NCBI RefSeq assembly: GCF_026683955.1
Contig: NZ_CP113343.1
Coordinates: 4,774,001 to 4,838,000, forward strand
Length of the DNA stretch: 64,000 nt
Source of the DNA: Arthrobacter sp. MMS18-M83
Lineage (GTDB): Bacteria > Actinomycetota > Actinomycetes > Actinomycetales > Micrococcaceae
Reading direction: 5' to 3'
Shown here: in pieces, positions 10,494 through 21,769 of the stretch
How positions within the stretch are numbered: the stretch's first letter is position 1
How the letters are laid out: each line of letters starts with the position of its first letter
Program-made: the position numbers and the translations under genes
Notes under the pieces: generated by a model
Told to the model about the DNA's origin: nothing
Database searches by the model: none
Seen by the model: the letters and a program-made list of their open reading frames with translations, nothing else

Positions 10494-12902
10494 TCAGCTC
10501 CGCCGGCGATTTCCCGTGGTCCTGTAAACATCGAAGACGCCATCGATCTTGCGAACGGCACTGAGCACATGGTGCAAATACTTCGGATCTCCCATTTCGA
10601 AAGCGAAACGGGAGATGGCCACACGATCGCTGGAGGTGTGCACGGAAGCCGCCAGAATGTTGACGTGGTTCTCAGACAGCACGCGGGTGACATCCGAGAG
10701 CAACGACTTCCGGTCCAGTGCTTCCACCTGGATCTCAACCAGGAAGACGCTGGACTGGGTGGGAGCCCATTCAACTTCGACGATGCGGTCCGGTTGGTCA
10801 CGGAGGTCCGAGACGTTCGTACAGTCCGTGCGGTGCACCGACACGCCCGAGCCCCTGGTTACGAAGCCCAGGATCGGATCAGGCGGGACAGGCGTACAAC
10901 AGCGGGCGAGCTTGACCCAGACATCCCCGACTCCCCGGACGATGACTCCGGAGTCCGAGTACTTGGTCTTCTGAAGTTGCGAGGGGATGCTGACTTCGTC
11001 CAGGTCCTCGTCGGGTGTTTCATGGCCGCCAAGGTGCTCCATGAGCTTTTCCATGACGGACTGCGCCGAAGTGTGCCCATCACCAACGCCTGCGTAGAGA
11101 CCCGAAATATCTACGTAGTGGAATTCCTCTGCCACCGTGGACAGGGCGTCATGCGTCATGAGGCGTTGCAGGGGCAGGTTCTGCTTGCGCATGGCGCGGG
11201 TCAGCTGGTCTTTGCCGCGCTCGATGGCCTCTTCGCGGCGTTCCTTGCTGAACCACTGCCGAATCTTGTTGCGGGCCCGTGCGCTCTTGACGAAATGCTG
11301 CCAGTCCTGGCTCGGACCTGCGCCCTCGGCCTTGGATGTGAAAATCTCCACCCAGTCGCCATGATTGAGCTCGCTATTGAGCGGCACCAGCTTGCCGTTG
11401 ACACGCGCACCAATGGTCCGGTGACCCACCTCGGTATGGACTGCGTAAGCGAAGTCCACCGGCGTCGAGCCTGCGGGAAGGGCCATGACCTCGCCCTTTG
11501 GAGTAAAGACAAACACTTCGCGGGCATTAATCTCAAAACGCAGGGAATCCAGGAACTCGCCCGGATCCGACGTTTCCTGCTGCCAGTCGACCAATGAACG
11601 CAACCAGCCCATGTCGCCGTCCTTGGGGCTTCCGGGGCCTACAGCCGTCCGGTTGGGCTGGTCCTTGTACTTCCAGTGGGCCGCCACGCCATACTCGGCG
11701 CGTCGATGCATCTCATGCGTACGGATTTGGATCTCGACGGGCTTGCCGCCAGGCCCGATAACCGTGGTGTGCAAGGACTGGTACATGTTGAACTTCGGCA
11801 TCGCAATGTAGTCCTTGAACCGCCCCGGCAGGGGGTTCCAGCGCGAATGCAGAGTGCCAAGGGCTGCGTAACAATCGCGGACCGAGTCCACCAGGACCCG
11901 TACGCCCATGAGGTCGTTGATGTCGTCGAAGTCTTTGTCCCGGACGATCATCTTTTGGTAGATCGAGTAATAGTGCTTGGGCCGGCCCGTGATGGTGGCC
12001 TTGATCCGGGCAACCCGGAGGTCCTCGGCAATCTGGTTGCGGATGACGCTCAAGCTCTTCTCGCGCTCCGGTGTGCGGTCCCCCACCATCCGGACAATCT
12101 CCTCGTACACCTTCGGGTACAAGGCGGCGAAGGAAAGGTCCTCGAGCTCCCACTTAATGGTGTTCATGCCCAAGCGGTGGGCCAGAGGGGCAAAGATCTC
12201 AAGCGTTTCGCGCGCCTTGCGGGCGGAAGATTCGGCGGAAACGAATCGCCACGTGCGCGCGTTGTGCAGGCGGTCCGCGAGCTTGATCATCAGCACGCGG
12301 ATGTCCTTGGCCATGGCCACAACCATCTTGCGGACAGTCTCGGATTGCGCGGCCTCACCGAATTGAACCTTGTCCAATTTGGTGACACCGTCCACAAGCA
12401 TTGCGACCTCGGGGCCGAAGTCACGGGTCAAGTCAGCGAGAGTGTACGGAGTGTCCTCCACTGTGTCGTGCAAGAGTGCAGCGGCCAGGGTGGTGCCGGT
12501 GAGCCCGAGTTCGGCCAGGATCGTGGCTACGGCCACTGGGTGGGTGATGTACGGATCACCGCTTTTGCGCTTCTGTCCTTGATGGCTGCGCTCTGCTACC
12601 GTGAAGGCCCGCTGGATAAGGTCGAGGTCTTCCTTGGGGTTGTTCGCCCTGACTGTCCGCAGGAGCGGCTCAAGGATGGGCGAATAGGTGCTCGCGCCGC
12701 GCCCCGTCAGCTTCGCCAGCCTGGAGCGCGTCCGTTCGCGCCGTCCGGGAAACGTCGGACGCACGCCTGGACTGTCCACGGGAACACCACCCGAGGTGCT
12801 GCCCGTAGCTGCAGAAGCGGTGCCGGGCACGGGGCTCAGGCCGTCCTCCCCGCCCGCCGGTGGCGCCGACGTCGTACGTTCCTCCACAAAAGCACCTCTC
12901 AC
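10494..12902 (-). CDS. relA: Bifunctional (p)ppGpp synthetase/hydrolase RelA/SpoT
   Basis: Makes pppGpp/ppGpp from ATP and GTP or GDP during starvation and degrades it again. The 802 residues contain, in order: a variable N-terminus of about 80 aa, the HD hydrolase domain ([13 protein letters not shown], then [14 protein letters not shown]), the synthetase domain ([13 protein letters not shown], then [16 protein letters not shown]), a TGS domain ([21 protein letters not shown], written here from its start) and a C-terminal ACT domain. The hydrolase motif is intact, as expected for the single actinobacterial Rel. GTG starts at 12902 and 12887 are both possible. The gene follows secF in the conserved block. 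Confidence 0.95.
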   Translation of the reverse strand: MRGAFVEERTTSAPPAGGEDGLSPVPGTASAATGSTSGGVPVDSPGVRPTFPGRRERTRSRLAKLTGRGASTYSPILEPLLRTVRANNPKEDLDLIQRAFTVAERSHQGQKRKSGDPYITHPVAVATILAELGLTGTTLAAALLHDTVEDTPYTLADLTRDFGPEVAMLVDGVTKLDKVQFGEAAQSETVRKMVVAMAKDIRVLMIKLADRLHNARTWRFVSAESSARKARETLEIFAPLAHRLGMNTIKWELEDLSFAALYPKVYEEIVRMVGDRTPEREKSLSVIRNQIAEDLRVARIKATITGRPKHYYSIYQKMIVRDKDFDDINDLMGVRVLVDSVRDCYAALGTLHSRWNPLPGRFKDYIAMPKFNMYQSLHTTVIGPGGKPVEIQIRTHEMHRRAEYGVAAHWKYKDQPNRTAVGPGSPKDGDMGWLRSLVDWQQETSDPGEFLDSLRFEINAREVFVFTPKGEVMALPAGSTPVDFAYAVHTEVGHRTIGARVNGKLVPLNSELNHGDWVEIFTSKAEGAGPSQDWQHFVKSARARNKIRQWFSKERREEAIERGKDQLTRAMRKQNLPLQRLMTHDALSTVAEEFHYVDISGLYAGVGDGHTSAQSVMEKLMEHLGGHETPDEDLDEVSIPSQLQKTKYSDSGVIVRGVGDVWVKLARCCTPVPPDPILGFVTRGSGVSVHRTDCTNVSDLRDQPDRIVEVEWAPTQSSVFLVEIQVEALDRKSLLSDVTRVLSENHVNILAASVHTSSDRVAISRFAFEMGDPKYLHHVLSAVRKIDGVFDVYRTTGNRRRS

Positions 12903-12979
12903 GACTGACTTAATTCTCCCAGTCTATTCCGCCGGTGACCTGTCCAAGAACCGGTACCCACATGACGGAGGCAGGAACG

Positions 12980-13021
12980 GAAAGGGCCGGTCACCGCACT
13001 TGAGCGGTGACCGGCCCTTTC
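12980..13021 (-). terminator. Terminator between secF and relA
   Basis: A perfect stem of 17 bases (12980-12996 with 13005-13021) closes an 8-base loop. It lies 14 bases beyond the secF stop codon and ends with an A/T-flanked GC stem (AAAGGGCCGG). It separates the secDF transcript from relA, whose promoter must then lie in 12903-12979. Confidence 0.85.
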
Positions 13022-13034
13022 GAGGGAACGCGGC

Positions 13035-14048
13035 TTAGACGGAGGCAGTTTCCGAACTCGAGCTGGCGGCGGCCGCGCGTCGACTCGCCACCTTCTTGGC
13101 CTGCTTCTGGAGCTCCGGTTCGCTCTGGCGCAGCCACGCGTAGAGCGGTGCTGCGATGAAGATGGTGGCAGCGGTGCCGATCAGGATGCCGACGAACAGT
13201 GCCAAGGAGAGGTCACGCAGCGTTCCCGCTCCCAACAGTCCGGCACCGATGAAGAGAATCGCCGCGACCGGTAGTACCGCCACCATCATGGTGTTGATGG
13301 AGCGCACCAGGGTCTGGTTGACGGCGAGGTTCACCTCTTCGGCGAAAGTGCGCCGACTGGAGGTGGCGATGTCCGAGGTGTTTTCACGGATCTTGTCGAA
13401 AACCACCACGGTGTCGTAGAGGGAATAGCTGAGAACCGTCAAGAAGCCGATGATGGCCGACGGCGTCACCTCGAAATCGCTCAAGGAGTAGACGCCTGCC
13501 GTGGTGAACATCGTGACCAGCATGCCAGCAAGGGCGGAAACCGACATCTTCCAGGTTCGGAAGTACAAAGCCATCAGGAGAGCGGCCAAACCAACGAACA
13601 CCGCGAGGCCAATCAGGGCCTGCTTGGTGACGTCCTGGCCCCACGTGGGGCCAATGAAGGTTGAGGTGACCTCTTTGTCCGTGACGCCGTAGGCCTTTGC
13701 GAGGTCCGTCTTGATCTTGATGGTCTGGTCATCGCTGAGCTTGTCAGTCTGGATGCGCATGGTGCTGCCTGCGACGTTGGCGACGCGCGGAACTGCACCG
13801 GGGACGACGTCGTGGACTGCCTTTTCACCAGCGGCGGAATCGGTGGTCTTCACGTTGGAGACCGTGAACTCGGAACCGCCCCGGAAGTCGATTCCGAGGT
13901 TGTAGCCGCCCTTGACCACTGGCAGGAGGATGGAGATCGCCACCGCTACTGCGGCGATGATGAACCAGATCTTCTTGCTGGATACGAAGTTGTAAGAGCG
14001 CTTGCCCGTGTAGAGCTCGTTGCCGAACTTTGCGAAGCTCGTGGTCAT
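13035..14048 (-). CDS. secF: Protein translocase subunit SecF
   Basis: Membrane subunit of SecDF, which uses the proton gradient to pull exported proteins away from SecYEG. It has 337 aa and six expected membrane spans: an N-terminal one (IWFIIAAVAVAISILLPVV), a periplasmic loop beginning YNLGIDFRGGSEFTV with the SecF signature, then five spans from residue 150 on. The start codon (ATG 14048) overlaps the last base of the secD stop codon, so the two are translationally coupled. C-terminus ends in a basic Ala/Ser tail. Confidence 0.96.
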   Translation of the reverse strand: MTTSFAKFGNELYTGKRSYNFVSSKKIWFIIAAVAVAISILLPVVKGGYNLGIDFRGGSEFTVSNVKTTDSAAGEKAVHDVVPGAVPRVANVAGSTMRIQTDKLSDDQTIKIKTDLAKAYGVTDKEVTSTFIGPTWGQDVTKQALIGLAVFVGLAALLMALYFRTWKMSVSALAGMLVTMFTTAGVYSLSDFEVTPSAIIGFLTVLSYSLYDTVVVFDKIRENTSDIATSSRRTFAEEVNLAVNQTLVRSINTMMVAVLPVAAILFIGAGLLGAGTLRDLSLALFVGILIGTAATIFIAAPLYAWLRQSEPELQKQAKKVASRRAAAASSSSETASV

Positions 14049-15801
14049 TACTTCTCCTCCTTGGTTCCGTTGGAAGAACCAGCCAGCTGGGATTGCTTTT
14101 CCGCAAGCCGGCGCTCGGCGATGGTCATGCGACGCTCGGCTTCCGCAGCGGCACCCGTGTTGCGGGCGCGCACGACGGCGGGCTTCTCGGCTGGCGTGCG
14201 GAGCCTGCCCGCACCGCGGTACAGCGGTAGGGCGCCAAGGCGCTCAGGGTCCAGACCGGAGAAGCGGTGGCCTTCGCCGAAGAACTTGGTCCGGGCCAGC
14301 ATCTGAAGTGTCGGGTGCGTGAACATGAACACGACCAAGAGGTCTGCCAGCGCGGTGAGGCCGAGGGTGAAGGCAAAGCCGCGGACGTTTCCAACAGCGA
14401 CGAAATACAACACCAAGGCAGCGAGCAGGTTAACGGCCTTGGAGGCAAGGACGGTGCGCTTGGCGCGCTTCCAACCGTTCGCGACGGCGGACACGAGGCC
14501 TTTGCCCTCACGAAGTTCGTCACGGATGCGTTCGAAGTACACGATGAAGGAGTCGGCTGTCTGGCCAATGGCCACGATTAGACCTGCCACACCGGCCAGG
14601 GACAGCCGGTAGTTTTCAGTCCAGCCAAGAATCGCGATGGCAAGGTACGTGAGTCCGCCGGCCACCACTAGGGAGAGGATGGTAACGAAGCCCAAGGCTC
14701 GGTACTGGAAGAGCGAATAGACCACCACGAGCAGGAGGCCGATCACGCCGGCCATCAGGCCAAGACGCAGCTGCTCGCCGCCGAGGGTGGCGGAAATCTG
14801 CTCCTCGGACTGGATATCGAAGCTGATGGGCAAAGCGCCATAGCGAAGCTGGTCTGACAAGGCCTGCGCGGACGCTTGCGTGAAGTTACCGGTGATCTGC
14901 GGCTTGCCATCGGTGATGACGGCGAGGGCACGCGGCGCGGAAATGACTTGGTCATCCAGGACGATGGCGAACTGGGCCTTGGGGTCGTTCCCGCCCTGTG
15001 CCTGCGAAGCCACGTAGAACTGGTTGAGCCTCTGAGTAACGTCCTTGAAAGTCTTGGTGGCGTTGGCATCGAACGTGATGGTCACGCCCCAGGCATTGGT
15101 CACCGAGCCCTGTGCGCCCTGGACGGGATCGAAGGAGGACGAAACGATGTCCTGGCCCTTCACCTCGACCGGGCCAAGGATGTACTTGATGGCCGGAGTC
15201 TTAGGCGTTGCCGGCTCGCATGTCACCAGCGGCTTGGCGGGATCTGACCGCGGCTGCTTGTCCTGGGCCGGATTGGCACAGTCCAAGGCTTCGAAGGCCT
15301 TATAGACGTCCGCTGTCACCCAGTTGGTGTCGCTGGCGTTGGTCGGCGCAGCCGTGGGCTTAGGCAGGCTCGCGTCCGGCGTCCGCGATGCCACCGGAAC
15401 GGCCGCAGGGTCTCCCGCTGTGATAACGGGACGGAAGTTCATGTCCGCTGAGGCCTGGATCAGGGCACGGGTTTCCGAGCTGGGCGTGCCGGGAAGGCTG
15501 ACAACCACGTTGCGGCCGGACTGCGTGGTGATTTCCGCTTCGGCAACGCCTGAGCTGTCAACGCGTTGGCGAATGATCGCCACAGCCTGGTTCAACTGTT
15601 CCTCGTTGATGCCCGAGGAACCCTCGACCTTTGGCGCGAGGATCATCTGCGTGCCGCCTTCAAGGTCAAGCGCGAGCTTCGGTGCCCAGCTTGCATGACC
15701 GGTGACGACTCCCCCAGCGAGGACTGCTGTCAGTACAGCGAAAATTGCGACAAGCCAGATCAGCACCCTGCGGGCTGCGTTTTTTGGCCGGTTCGTGCCA
15801 T
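14048..15801 (-). CDS. secD: Protein translocase subunit SecD, start region frameshifted
   Basis: Partner of SecF. The downstream frame is intact: membrane span LIWLVAIFAVLTAVLAGG, then ASWAPKLALDLEGGTQMIL (the SecD signature), a large extracytoplasmic region, and five C-terminal spans with FVTILSLVVAGGLTY and IVAIGQTADSFIVYFERIR. That frame has no convincing start. An ATG at 15801 with AGGAAG seven bases upstream starts MARTGQK but falls out of frame at an A6 run (plus strand T6, 15780-15785). One more A gives MARTGQKNAARRVLIW and 584 aa. This is probably a sequencing deletion. Confidence 0.92.
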
Positions 15802-15910
15802 GTTCGATCTTCCTGTTGATGACGGAACAGCCGCCGGCGCGCACTTGTGAGCGCAAGCCGGCGGCAGTTCATTGCCGTAGGACTATTCCCGCTGGTGATG
15901 CGGGTACGGA

Positions 15911-16303
15911 CTAGCTGTCCTTCTTGCCCTCGTCATTGAGGCGTTTGAGGGTTTCCTCCGGGGTCTCAGCGGGTGCCGGCACGTCGGCGTCAGCGGCCGT
16001 CAGGGACGACGCGTCATCCGGAACGTCAACAGCCGCTTCCTCGGTGGGCTCAACAATCTTGGTAACGGCCTGGCGGTGCACCGTTGCGAGGTTGCCCGGA
16101 GACAGTTCAAGGACAACTTTGTTCTCAGCGTCGTCCATCGAGACGATTCGGCCGTACAGTCCGAAACTGGTCATGACGTCAACGCCAGGGGCGAACTGGG
16201 ACTGCAGCTTGGCCTGCTGTTGCTGCGTCTTCTTATTGCGGCGGAACATCATGAAGATGAAGACGCCAAGCATGGCAAACAGCAGGATTGTCATTGGATC
16301 CAC
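15911..16303 (-). CDS. yajC: Preprotein translocase subunit YajC
   Basis: Small accessory subunit of the Sec holotranslocase that associates with SecDF. From the GTG at 16303 (VDPMTILLFAMLG) it has 130 aa: one N-terminal membrane helix (ILLFAMLGVFIFMMF), a basic RRNKK patch, then the YajC core (PGVDVMTSFGLYGRIVSMDD). An acidic Ala/Pro/Glu tail follows. ATG 16294 is an alternative start. The frame is open to 16450 upstream, but that extension shows no family features. It precedes secD by 109 bases. Confidence 0.92.
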   Translation of the reverse strand: MDPMTILLFAMLGVFIFMMFRRNKKTQQQQAKLQSQFAPGVDVMTSFGLYGRIVSMDDAENKVVLELSPGNLATVHRQAVTKIVEPTEEAAVDVPDDASSLTAADADVPAPAETPEETLKRLNDEGKKDS

Positions 16304-16483
16304 AGGGAAGTTCCGTTCTTTACTTACGTTTTTGGTTTCACGGCCATGTCTGCCCGGTGGATCCGACGGCCGTGGAGCTTTCCCCACTTGGCCGCACAAT
16401 GCTCCGACGGGCGGGCACAGAACCAAGGACTCGAACGTGCCGAGTGTCATACCAGTCTAGAGGCTTAAGCTGAATGGATCGTG

Positions 16484-17560
16484 CTAACGGCCGGTGTCGA
16501 TGCTTTCTGCCTCATTTTCGCTGTCCTCGAACAACGCCAGCGGGTCCTGTCCGAACACACCCGCCGGCACGGCATATCCGAGGTGCGTCCATGCCGAGGC
16601 CATGGCAATCCTGCCGCGCGGCGTCCTCCCAAGAAGTCCCTCACGTACGAGGTACGGCTCAGCAACGGTCTCGACTGTCTCAGGCTCTTCGCCGACGGCG
16701 ATCGCGAGGGTGGAAAGCCCCACCGGACCCCCGTTGAACTTGGTGATCAACGCTTCCAGTACCGCGCGGTCCAAGCGGTCCAATCCACGCTGGTCCACTT
16801 CATACATGTCCAAAGCGGCGGAGGCAGCCCGGGCGTCGATCTGTTCGATGCCGTGGACCAACGCCCAGTCCCGCACGCGGCGCAGCAGCCGGTTGGCGAT
16901 ACGCGGTGTTCCACGGGAACGGCCGGCGATCTCGCTGAATCCGGCCGAATTGACCTTCAGGTCAAGGAGCCCGGCCGAGCGGCGCAGAACCAGCTCAAGC
17001 TCTGCCACCGAATAGAACTCCAGATGTCCGGTAAATCCGAAACGGTCACGTAGTGGTCCGGGCAGGAGTCCGGCCCGGGTCGTGGCGCCGACCAGGGTGA
17101 AGGGCGGCAGCTCCAGCGGAATAGCCGTTGCCCCTGCCCCCTTGCCCACCACGATGTCCACCCGGAAATCTTCCATGGCCATGTACAGCATTTCCTCGGC
17201 AGGCCGGGACATCCGGTGGATTTCGTCGAGGAAAAGAACCTCGCCTTCCGAGAGGGAAGACAGGATGGCTGCCAAGTCCCCGGCATGCTGGATGGCCGGA
17301 CCGCTGCTGATACGCAAGGGAGCGTTCATCTCGGCGGCGATGATCATGGAGAGCGTGGTCTTACCCAACCCCGGGGGGCCTGAAAGCAGGACGTGGTCCG
17401 CGCTGCGGCCGCGCATCCTTGACGCTTCCAGGACGAGTGAGAGCTGCTTGCGAACGCGATGCTGGCCGACGAAGTCGTGGAGGTTTTTCGGGCGTAGTGC
17501 AGCCTCGATGATGCGCTCTTCGGGTTCCTCTCCCCCGGTAACGAGGGACTCCTCAGCCAC
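16484..17560 (-). CDS. ruvB: Holliday junction branch migration helicase RuvB
   Basis: AAA+ ATPase motor that drives branch migration with RuvA. The 358 residues include Walker A ([11 protein letters not shown]), Walker B (LFLDEIHRM), sensor motif ([12 protein letters not shown]), the arginine-containing PLRDRFGF segment and the C-terminal winged helix ([13 protein letters not shown]). Its ATG overlaps the 3' end of ruvA by 8 bases. Part of the ruvC-ruvA-ruvB series. Confidence 0.97.
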   Translation of the reverse strand: MAEESLVTGGEEPEERIIEAALRPKNLHDFVGQHRVRKQLSLVLEASRMRGRSADHVLLSGPPGLGKTTLSMIIAAEMNAPLRISSGPAIQHAGDLAAILSSLSEGEVLFLDEIHRMSRPAEEMLYMAMEDFRVDIVVGKGAGATAIPLELPPFTLVGATTRAGLLPGPLRDRFGFTGHLEFYSVAELELVLRRSAGLLDLKVNSAGFSEIAGRSRGTPRIANRLLRRVRDWALVHGIEQIDARAASAALDMYEVDQRGLDRLDRAVLEALITKFNGGPVGLSTLAIAVGEEPETVETVAEPYLVREGLLGRTPRGRIAMASAWTHLGYAVPAGVFGQDPLALFEDSENEAESIDTGR

Positions 17561-18197
17561 GGCTGCCTACCCGGTTTCCCGCGCGGGCACCGTCCTGGCC
17601 GAGCCAGCGGAGGGTGGCCCGCAGGATGTGGGCGACATTGCCGGCGTCCGCAAGCTCAGGGGAATCCGCCATTGCCTTGTCGATGCTGCCGGCGGCGTCC
17701 TTCTCGGACCAGCCGAGACTCGTCATGGCGGCGACCACTTGCGGCTTCCAGACCGCTTCGGCCGCGATGGCGGGCGCAGCCCCCGGCGCGGTGCCATGCG
17801 GGACGAGCTTGCCGGCAAGTTCCAGGACGATCCTGCCGGCCACCTTGGGTCCAATGCCCGGAACCTTGGTGAATGACTTGGTGTCACCGGAATGGGCGGC
17901 CACTCGGATCGCTTCGGGCTCATGCACGGCCAACACTGCGAGGGCCAGGCGCGGCCCCACCCCGCTCACACTGAGCAGGACATCGAAAACTTCCCGCTCG
18001 TCGTCGTTCGAGAAGCCGAAAAGCGTCAGGGAGTCCTCCCGGACGATCAGCGAGGTGAACAGCTTTGCTTCCTGGCCGACATGCAGATGGCTGAGGGTCT
18101 GGGGCGTGGCGTAGACGCTCATTCCGGCACCGTTGAGATCGATGACGGCCGTGGACAGGCTGACGTGTGCCACGGTTCCGCGGAGAAAACTGATCAA
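17553..18197 (-). CDS. ruvA: Holliday junction DNA-binding protein RuvA
   Basis: Tetrameric protein that clamps the four-way junction and recruits RuvB. 214 aa: N-terminal OB fold ([12 protein letters not shown]), two helix-hairpin-helix motifs ([13 protein letters not shown] and [16 protein letters not shown]), and a C-terminal RuvB-contact domain ([11 protein letters not shown]). It ends inside the ruvB start region. A 90-base gap separates it from ruvC. Confidence 0.97.
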   Translation of the reverse strand: MISFLRGTVAHVSLSTAVIDLNGAGMSVYATPQTLSHLHVGQEAKLFTSLIVREDSLTLFGFSNDDEREVFDVLLSVSGVGPRLALAVLAVHEPEAIRVAAHSGDTKSFTKVPGIGPKVAGRIVLELAGKLVPHGTAPGAAPAIAAEAVWKPQVVAAMTSLGWSEKDAAGSIDKAMADSPELADAGNVAHILRATLRWLGQDGARAGNRVGSRG

Positions 18198-18287
18198 GAC
18201 CCGGCTCCTGAAGTACTGCCCGCGCGTTTGATCCGTGGCGGGCTATCCGAACATATCTACGAATACCCTAGCAAGGGCCACCGACAA

Positions 18288-18866
18288 TTAGCGGGCGCGG
18301 CGCGCTTTCGCTTCTGCTTCGGCCCAAGCCCTCTGGGCCGGCGTCAGCGCGCTGCTCCCTGGCCCGGTAGTGGCCACCGCGGCGCCGCTGCCTGCCCGCC
18401 AGGCGTGCGTGACGGCGAGGGCCAACGCATCCGCGGCGTCCGCAGGACGGGGAGGTGCGTCCAGGCGCAGGATCTTGGTGATGAGTTTTGTCACGGCTTC
18501 CTTGTTGGAGGTGCCGCTTCCAGTGACGGCGGCTTTGACCTCCGATGGCGTATGGAGTGCCACCGGAATGCCGCGCCGCGCAGCAGCGGCAATGACCACA
18601 CCGGACGCCTGGGCCACGCCCATGACCGTGCTGACGTTCAATTGGGAGAAGACCCGTTCCACCGCAAGGACGTCGGGTTTGTACAGGTCAAGCCATTCGT
18701 CGATGGCCTCAGCGATGACCAGCAACCGCTGGTCCAATGACTGCTCCGGGGAGGTTCCCACGACGCAGACGGCCACCATGGTGGCGCGCCGGTTCCGTTC
18801 GACGTCGACCACTCCGATTCCGCAACGGGTGAGGCCCGGATCGACTCCCAAGACGCGAAGAGTCAA
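18288..18866 (-). CDS. ruvC: Holliday junction resolvase RuvC
   Basis: Endonuclease that cuts the Holliday junction symmetrically. 192 aa with an RNase H-like fold: first acidic residue in [12 protein letters not shown] (Asp8), second in [11 protein letters not shown] (Glu), and the final pair near [11 protein letters not shown]-terminus is a basic Ala-rich tail (EAKARRAR). First gene of the ruvCAB series, 45 bases after yebC. Confidence 0.96.
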   Translation of the reverse strand: MTLRVLGVDPGLTRCGIGVVDVERNRRATMVAVCVVGTSPEQSLDQRLLVIAEAIDEWLDLYKPDVLAVERVFSQLNVSTVMGVAQASGVVIAAAARRGIPVALHTPSEVKAAVTGSGTSNKEAVTKLITKILRLDAPPRPADAADALALAVTHAWRAGSGAAVATTGPGSSALTPAQRAWAEAEAKARRAR

Positions 18867-18911
18867 GTCCGGGCCTCCCTGTTTGATGTCACGCTGAGTT
18901 GCAAGAGGACG

Positions 18912-19667
18912 CTACTCGGATTCGAGCGCAGCCTGTACTTCCTCGCTCATGTCCGCGTTGGTGTAAACGTTCTGGACGTCGTCGAGATCTTCGAGGGCGT
19001 CCACGAGCTTCATGAACTTCTTGGCGCCGTCGAGGTCCAGCGGAACCTGCATGGACGGCACAAACTCGGCTTCGTCCGACTCGTAGTCGATGCCGGCTTC
19101 CTTGAGGGCATCCCGGATTGCCTGAAGATCGGTCGGCTCCGAATGGATTTCCCAGTTTTCTCCGCTGTCCTTGACTTCCTCGGCGCCGGCGTCGAGTACG
19201 GCCATGAGGATGTCGTCTTCGCTGAGCCCGTTCTTAGGCAGGTTGACGACGCCCTTGCGGGTGAAGAGGTAGCTCACGGAGCCGGGGTCGGCGATAGTGC
19301 CGCCGTTGCGGGAGATGGCGAGCCGGACCTCTGAGGCAGCACGGTTCTTGTTGTCCGTGAGGCACTCGATCAGAAGAGCGGATCCCTGCGGGCCGCGGGC
19401 TTCGTACATGATTTCCGTGTAGTCGACCACTTCACCGGTCAGGCCGGCACCTCGCTTGATGGCGCGGTCGATGTTGTCAGCGGGAACCGATGTCTTCTTG
19501 GCTTTGGTGACAGCCAGTTCAAGGCTCGGGTTGCCGGCGAGGTCCGGTCCGCCCATGCGGGCGGCGACTTCGATGTTCTTGATCAGCTTGGCGAACGACT
19601 TGGCCCGGCGGCTATCGAGGATGGCCTTCTTGTGCTTGGTCGTCGCCCATTTGGAGTGGCCTGACAT
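18912..19667 (-). CDS. yebC: YebC/PmpR family protein (TACO1-like)
   Basis: Conserved cytoplasmic protein of 251 aa. Known members act as DNA-binding regulators or, as shown more recently, relieve ribosome stalling. Start [15 protein letters not shown] and the block [18 protein letters not shown] are diagnostic, followed by [13 protein letters not shown]. It sits between pdxT (3-base gap) and ruvC, the standard actinobacterial position. Confidence 0.95.
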   Translation of the reverse strand: MSGHSKWATTKHKKAILDSRRAKSFAKLIKNIEVAARMGGPDLAGNPSLELAVTKAKKTSVPADNIDRAIKRGAGLTGEVVDYTEIMYEARGPQGSALLIECLTDNKNRAASEVRLAISRNGGTIADPGSVSYLFTRKGVVNLPKNGLSEDDILMAVLDAGAEEVKDSGENWEIHSEPTDLQAIRDALKEAGIDYESDEAEFVPSMQVPLDLDGAKKFMKLVDALEDLDDVQNVYTNADMSEEVQAALESE

Positions 19668-19670
19668 GCT

Positions 19671-20372
19671 TTAAACTTCCCCTCTGATCATTCGAATAAA
19701 CAGTTCATGCACGCGCTTCTCCCCAGTCACTTCCGGGTGGAAGGAGGTGGCCAGCAACCGACCTGAGCGCACTGCAACAATTCTAGCCAACCCATGCAAA
19801 GCGTCCGTGTGGGCGGCTTTGCCCGGTTCCACTTGGGCGAGGATTTCGACGCCGGGACCCACGCGTTCCACCCACGGTCCGCGGATGAACACTGCGTGGA
19901 CAGGATCAACTCCAGACTCCCCCGCGCTGAATTCAAGCCCCTTGAAGTCAAGGTCGGTTTCAAAGGACTCGCGCTGGCGGCCGAAAGCGTTGCGACGGAC
20001 CGTGATGTCCAATCCACCGAAAGTCTGCTGCGGATTACCGGCGAGGTCCGTGGCGGGATCGGCGATGTCGTCCGCCAGCAGGATCATGCCCGCACAGGAA
20101 CCGTAGACGGGCAGCCCTGACGCGATCTGCTTGCGAATAGGATCGGCGAGTTCAAAGATGCGGGCCAATTTGTCGATCGTGGTGGATTCGCCACCGGGAA
20201 TAATGAGGCCGTCAATGTCGTCGAGCTCCGCCGGACGCCGGATGCCGACGCCGGTGGCACCGGCTGCTTCGACGGCGCGAAGGTGCTCGCGGAAATCGCC
20301 TTGTAGGGCGAGGACGCCGATGCGCAAGCCGGAGCCCACGCGTGATGACGCCTCGGAAGGGGGGTTGGTCAT
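19671..20372 (-). CDS. pdxT: Pyridoxal 5'-phosphate synthase glutaminase subunit PdxT
   Basis: Class I-type glutaminase that feeds ammonia to PdxS for PLP synthesis. 233 aa from ATG 20372 ([10 protein letters not shown]). Signatures: [21 protein letters not shown], the nucleophile Cys in YGSCAGMIL, and the His-Glu pair in [10 protein letters not shown]. Its partner pdxS lies 5.8 kb away at 26164-27090, separated by murT, gatD, a CapA-like gene and a peptidase, instead of being adjacent as in many actinobacteria. Confidence 0.95.
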   Translation of the reverse strand: MTNPPSEASSRVGSGLRIGVLALQGDFREHLRAVEAAGATGVGIRRPAELDDIDGLIIPGGESTTIDKLARIFELADPIRKQIASGLPVYGSCAGMILLADDIADPATDLAGNPQQTFGGLDITVRRNAFGRQRESFETDLDFKGLEFSAGESGVDPVHAVFIRGPWVERVGPGVEILAQVEPGKAAHTDALHGLARIVAVRSGRLLATSFHPEVTGEKRVHELFIRMIRGEV

Positions 20373-20460
20373 TCGACCATCATAATGCGCTCCCGATACC
20401 GGGCTCGCCTTGGCAACCCGATTGCAGGCCTGCGGCACATGGTTTATGCACCAACTGGGA

Positions 20461-20474
20461 TATATTACAGAGCA
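20461..20474 (+). promoter_or_regulatory. Candidate -10 box for a leaderless murT transcript
   Basis: TATATT at 20461-20466 ends seven bases before the murT ATG at 20474, the spacing expected when transcription starts at the ATG itself. No Shine-Dalgarno sequence is visible between them. No good -35 box was found, so this is tentative. Confidence 0.4.
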
Positions 20475-21769
20475 TGTTTTCGTTCACCGTTCCACTCGGC
20501 AAGCTGGTCCGCGCTGTGTCCAGGCTTCGCGGCGGAGGTTCGGCCCTGCCTGGCCTCGTCGTCGAGAAGATCGACCCGGGCTTCATGCAACGGACACTGT
20601 CCTCGCTCCCCCATGGCGTGGCTGTGGTGAGCGGGACCAATGGCAAGACGACCACCACCAAAATGGTGGTGGAACTGCTGGAAAGCCAAGGCCTGAAGGT
20701 CTTCACCAACCGCACAGGGAGCAACTTCACGCGCGGCGTGGCAGCAGCCCTCCTGGGTGAGGTGGACTGGCGCGGCAAGCTGGACGCCGACGTCGCCGTC
20801 TTGGAACTTGACGAGGCACACGCGGTGCACTTCGTGAACAAGGTACCGCCGCGCTACTGCCTCCTCCTGAACGTTCTTCGCGACCAACTGGATCGCTTCG
20901 GCGAAATCGACACGACCGCGTTGCTTCTTCAGAGGATTGCCGAAAGAACCACGGGAACCGTCGTTCTGAACCGCGAGGATCCGCGGGTCGCCCGGATCGC
21001 AGCGACCATTACTGGTCCCGAAGTGCTCTACTTCGGTTTGGACGAATCGCTCCGCAGCACCTTCCCGAACGACGACGACATGCGCACCGCGACGCCGGGA
21101 ACCGGCGCCCAAGGTGACGTTCCCGCCGTCGAAACGGCCGACGTCGTGCTCCGCCGGGTCGGTGCCGACGAAGCGGACTTCGAGTTCGACGGCGAACGGG
21201 TCACCACCCAGATGAAGCTCCGCGGCGTCTACAACATCTTCAACGCCGCCGCCGCGTTGGTGCTGGCCAGAAGCATTACCGGGGCAAGCGGGAAGCCAGG
21301 CGACGCCGCGAAGCTGGTCAAGGCCCTCTCCGAGGTCGCTCCGGCGTTCGGCCGCGGGGAAAGCCTCGTGGTGGACGGCCAGCCCCTTGAGTTGGTGCTG
21401 GTGAAGAATCCCAGCGGCTTCCGGCTCGGCCTGAAGTCGTTCCCGGCGAAGGGCTACGCGTCCATGATCGCCATCAATGACAACTATGCCGACGGCCGCG
21501 ACATGTCCTGGCTGTGGGACGTTGAATTCGAGTCCCTGCGCGAGGACGGCGTGGACGTCCTCACCGGCGTCCGGGCGTATGACATGGCCTTGCGACTTCA
21601 GTACGACGAGGTCCGTTTTGGCTCCGTGAACACAGACATCCCCGCGGCCTTGGCTGAATTCATCCGGGGTTCGGCGGGCAAGCCGAAGCGGGTTTTCTGC
21701 ACTTATACTGCGATGCTGGCCATTCGGCGTGAACTCTCCAAAATCACCACAGTGGAGGTGGTCTCATGA
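20474..21769 (+). CDS. murT: Lipid II isoglutaminyl synthase, Mur ligase-like subunit MurT
   Basis: ATP-dependent subunit that, with GatD, amidates D-glutamate of lipid II. 431 aa. Mur-ligase features: P-loop [15 protein letters not shown], the [11 protein letters not shown] block, [13 protein letters not shown], and the C-terminal DUF1727 domain ([19 protein letters not shown]). Staphylococcal MurT has a Cys4 zinc ribbon in the central domain; here only two Cys occur in the whole protein (RYCLLL and VFCTYT), so the ribbon is absent. Stop codon overlaps the gatD start (ATGA). Probably leaderless. Confidence 0.93.
   Translation: MFSFTVPLGKLVRAVSRLRGGGSALPGLVVEKIDPGFMQRTLSSLPHGVAVVSGTNGKTTTTKMVVELLESQGLKVFTNRTGSNFTRGVAAALLGEVDWRGKLDADVAVLELDEAHAVHFVNKVPPRYCLLLNVLRDQLDRFGEIDTTALLLQRIAERTTGTVVLNREDPRVARIAATITGPEVLYFGLDESLRSTFPNDDDMRTATPGTGAQGDVPAVETADVVLRRVGADEADFEFDGERVTTQMKLRGVYNIFNAAAALVLARSITGASGKPGDAAKLVKALSEVAPAFGRGESLVVDGQPLELVLVKNPSGFRLGLKSFPAKGYASMIAINDNYADGRDMSWLWDVEFESLREDGVDVLTGVRAYDMALRLQYDEVRFGSVNTDIPAALAEFIRGSAGKPKRVFCTYTAMLAIRRELSKITTVEVVS

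Noticed and set aside
11676..12908. 410-residue plus-strand frame opposite relA
   Set aside because: Shadow of relA third-position GC; composition unlike a real protein.
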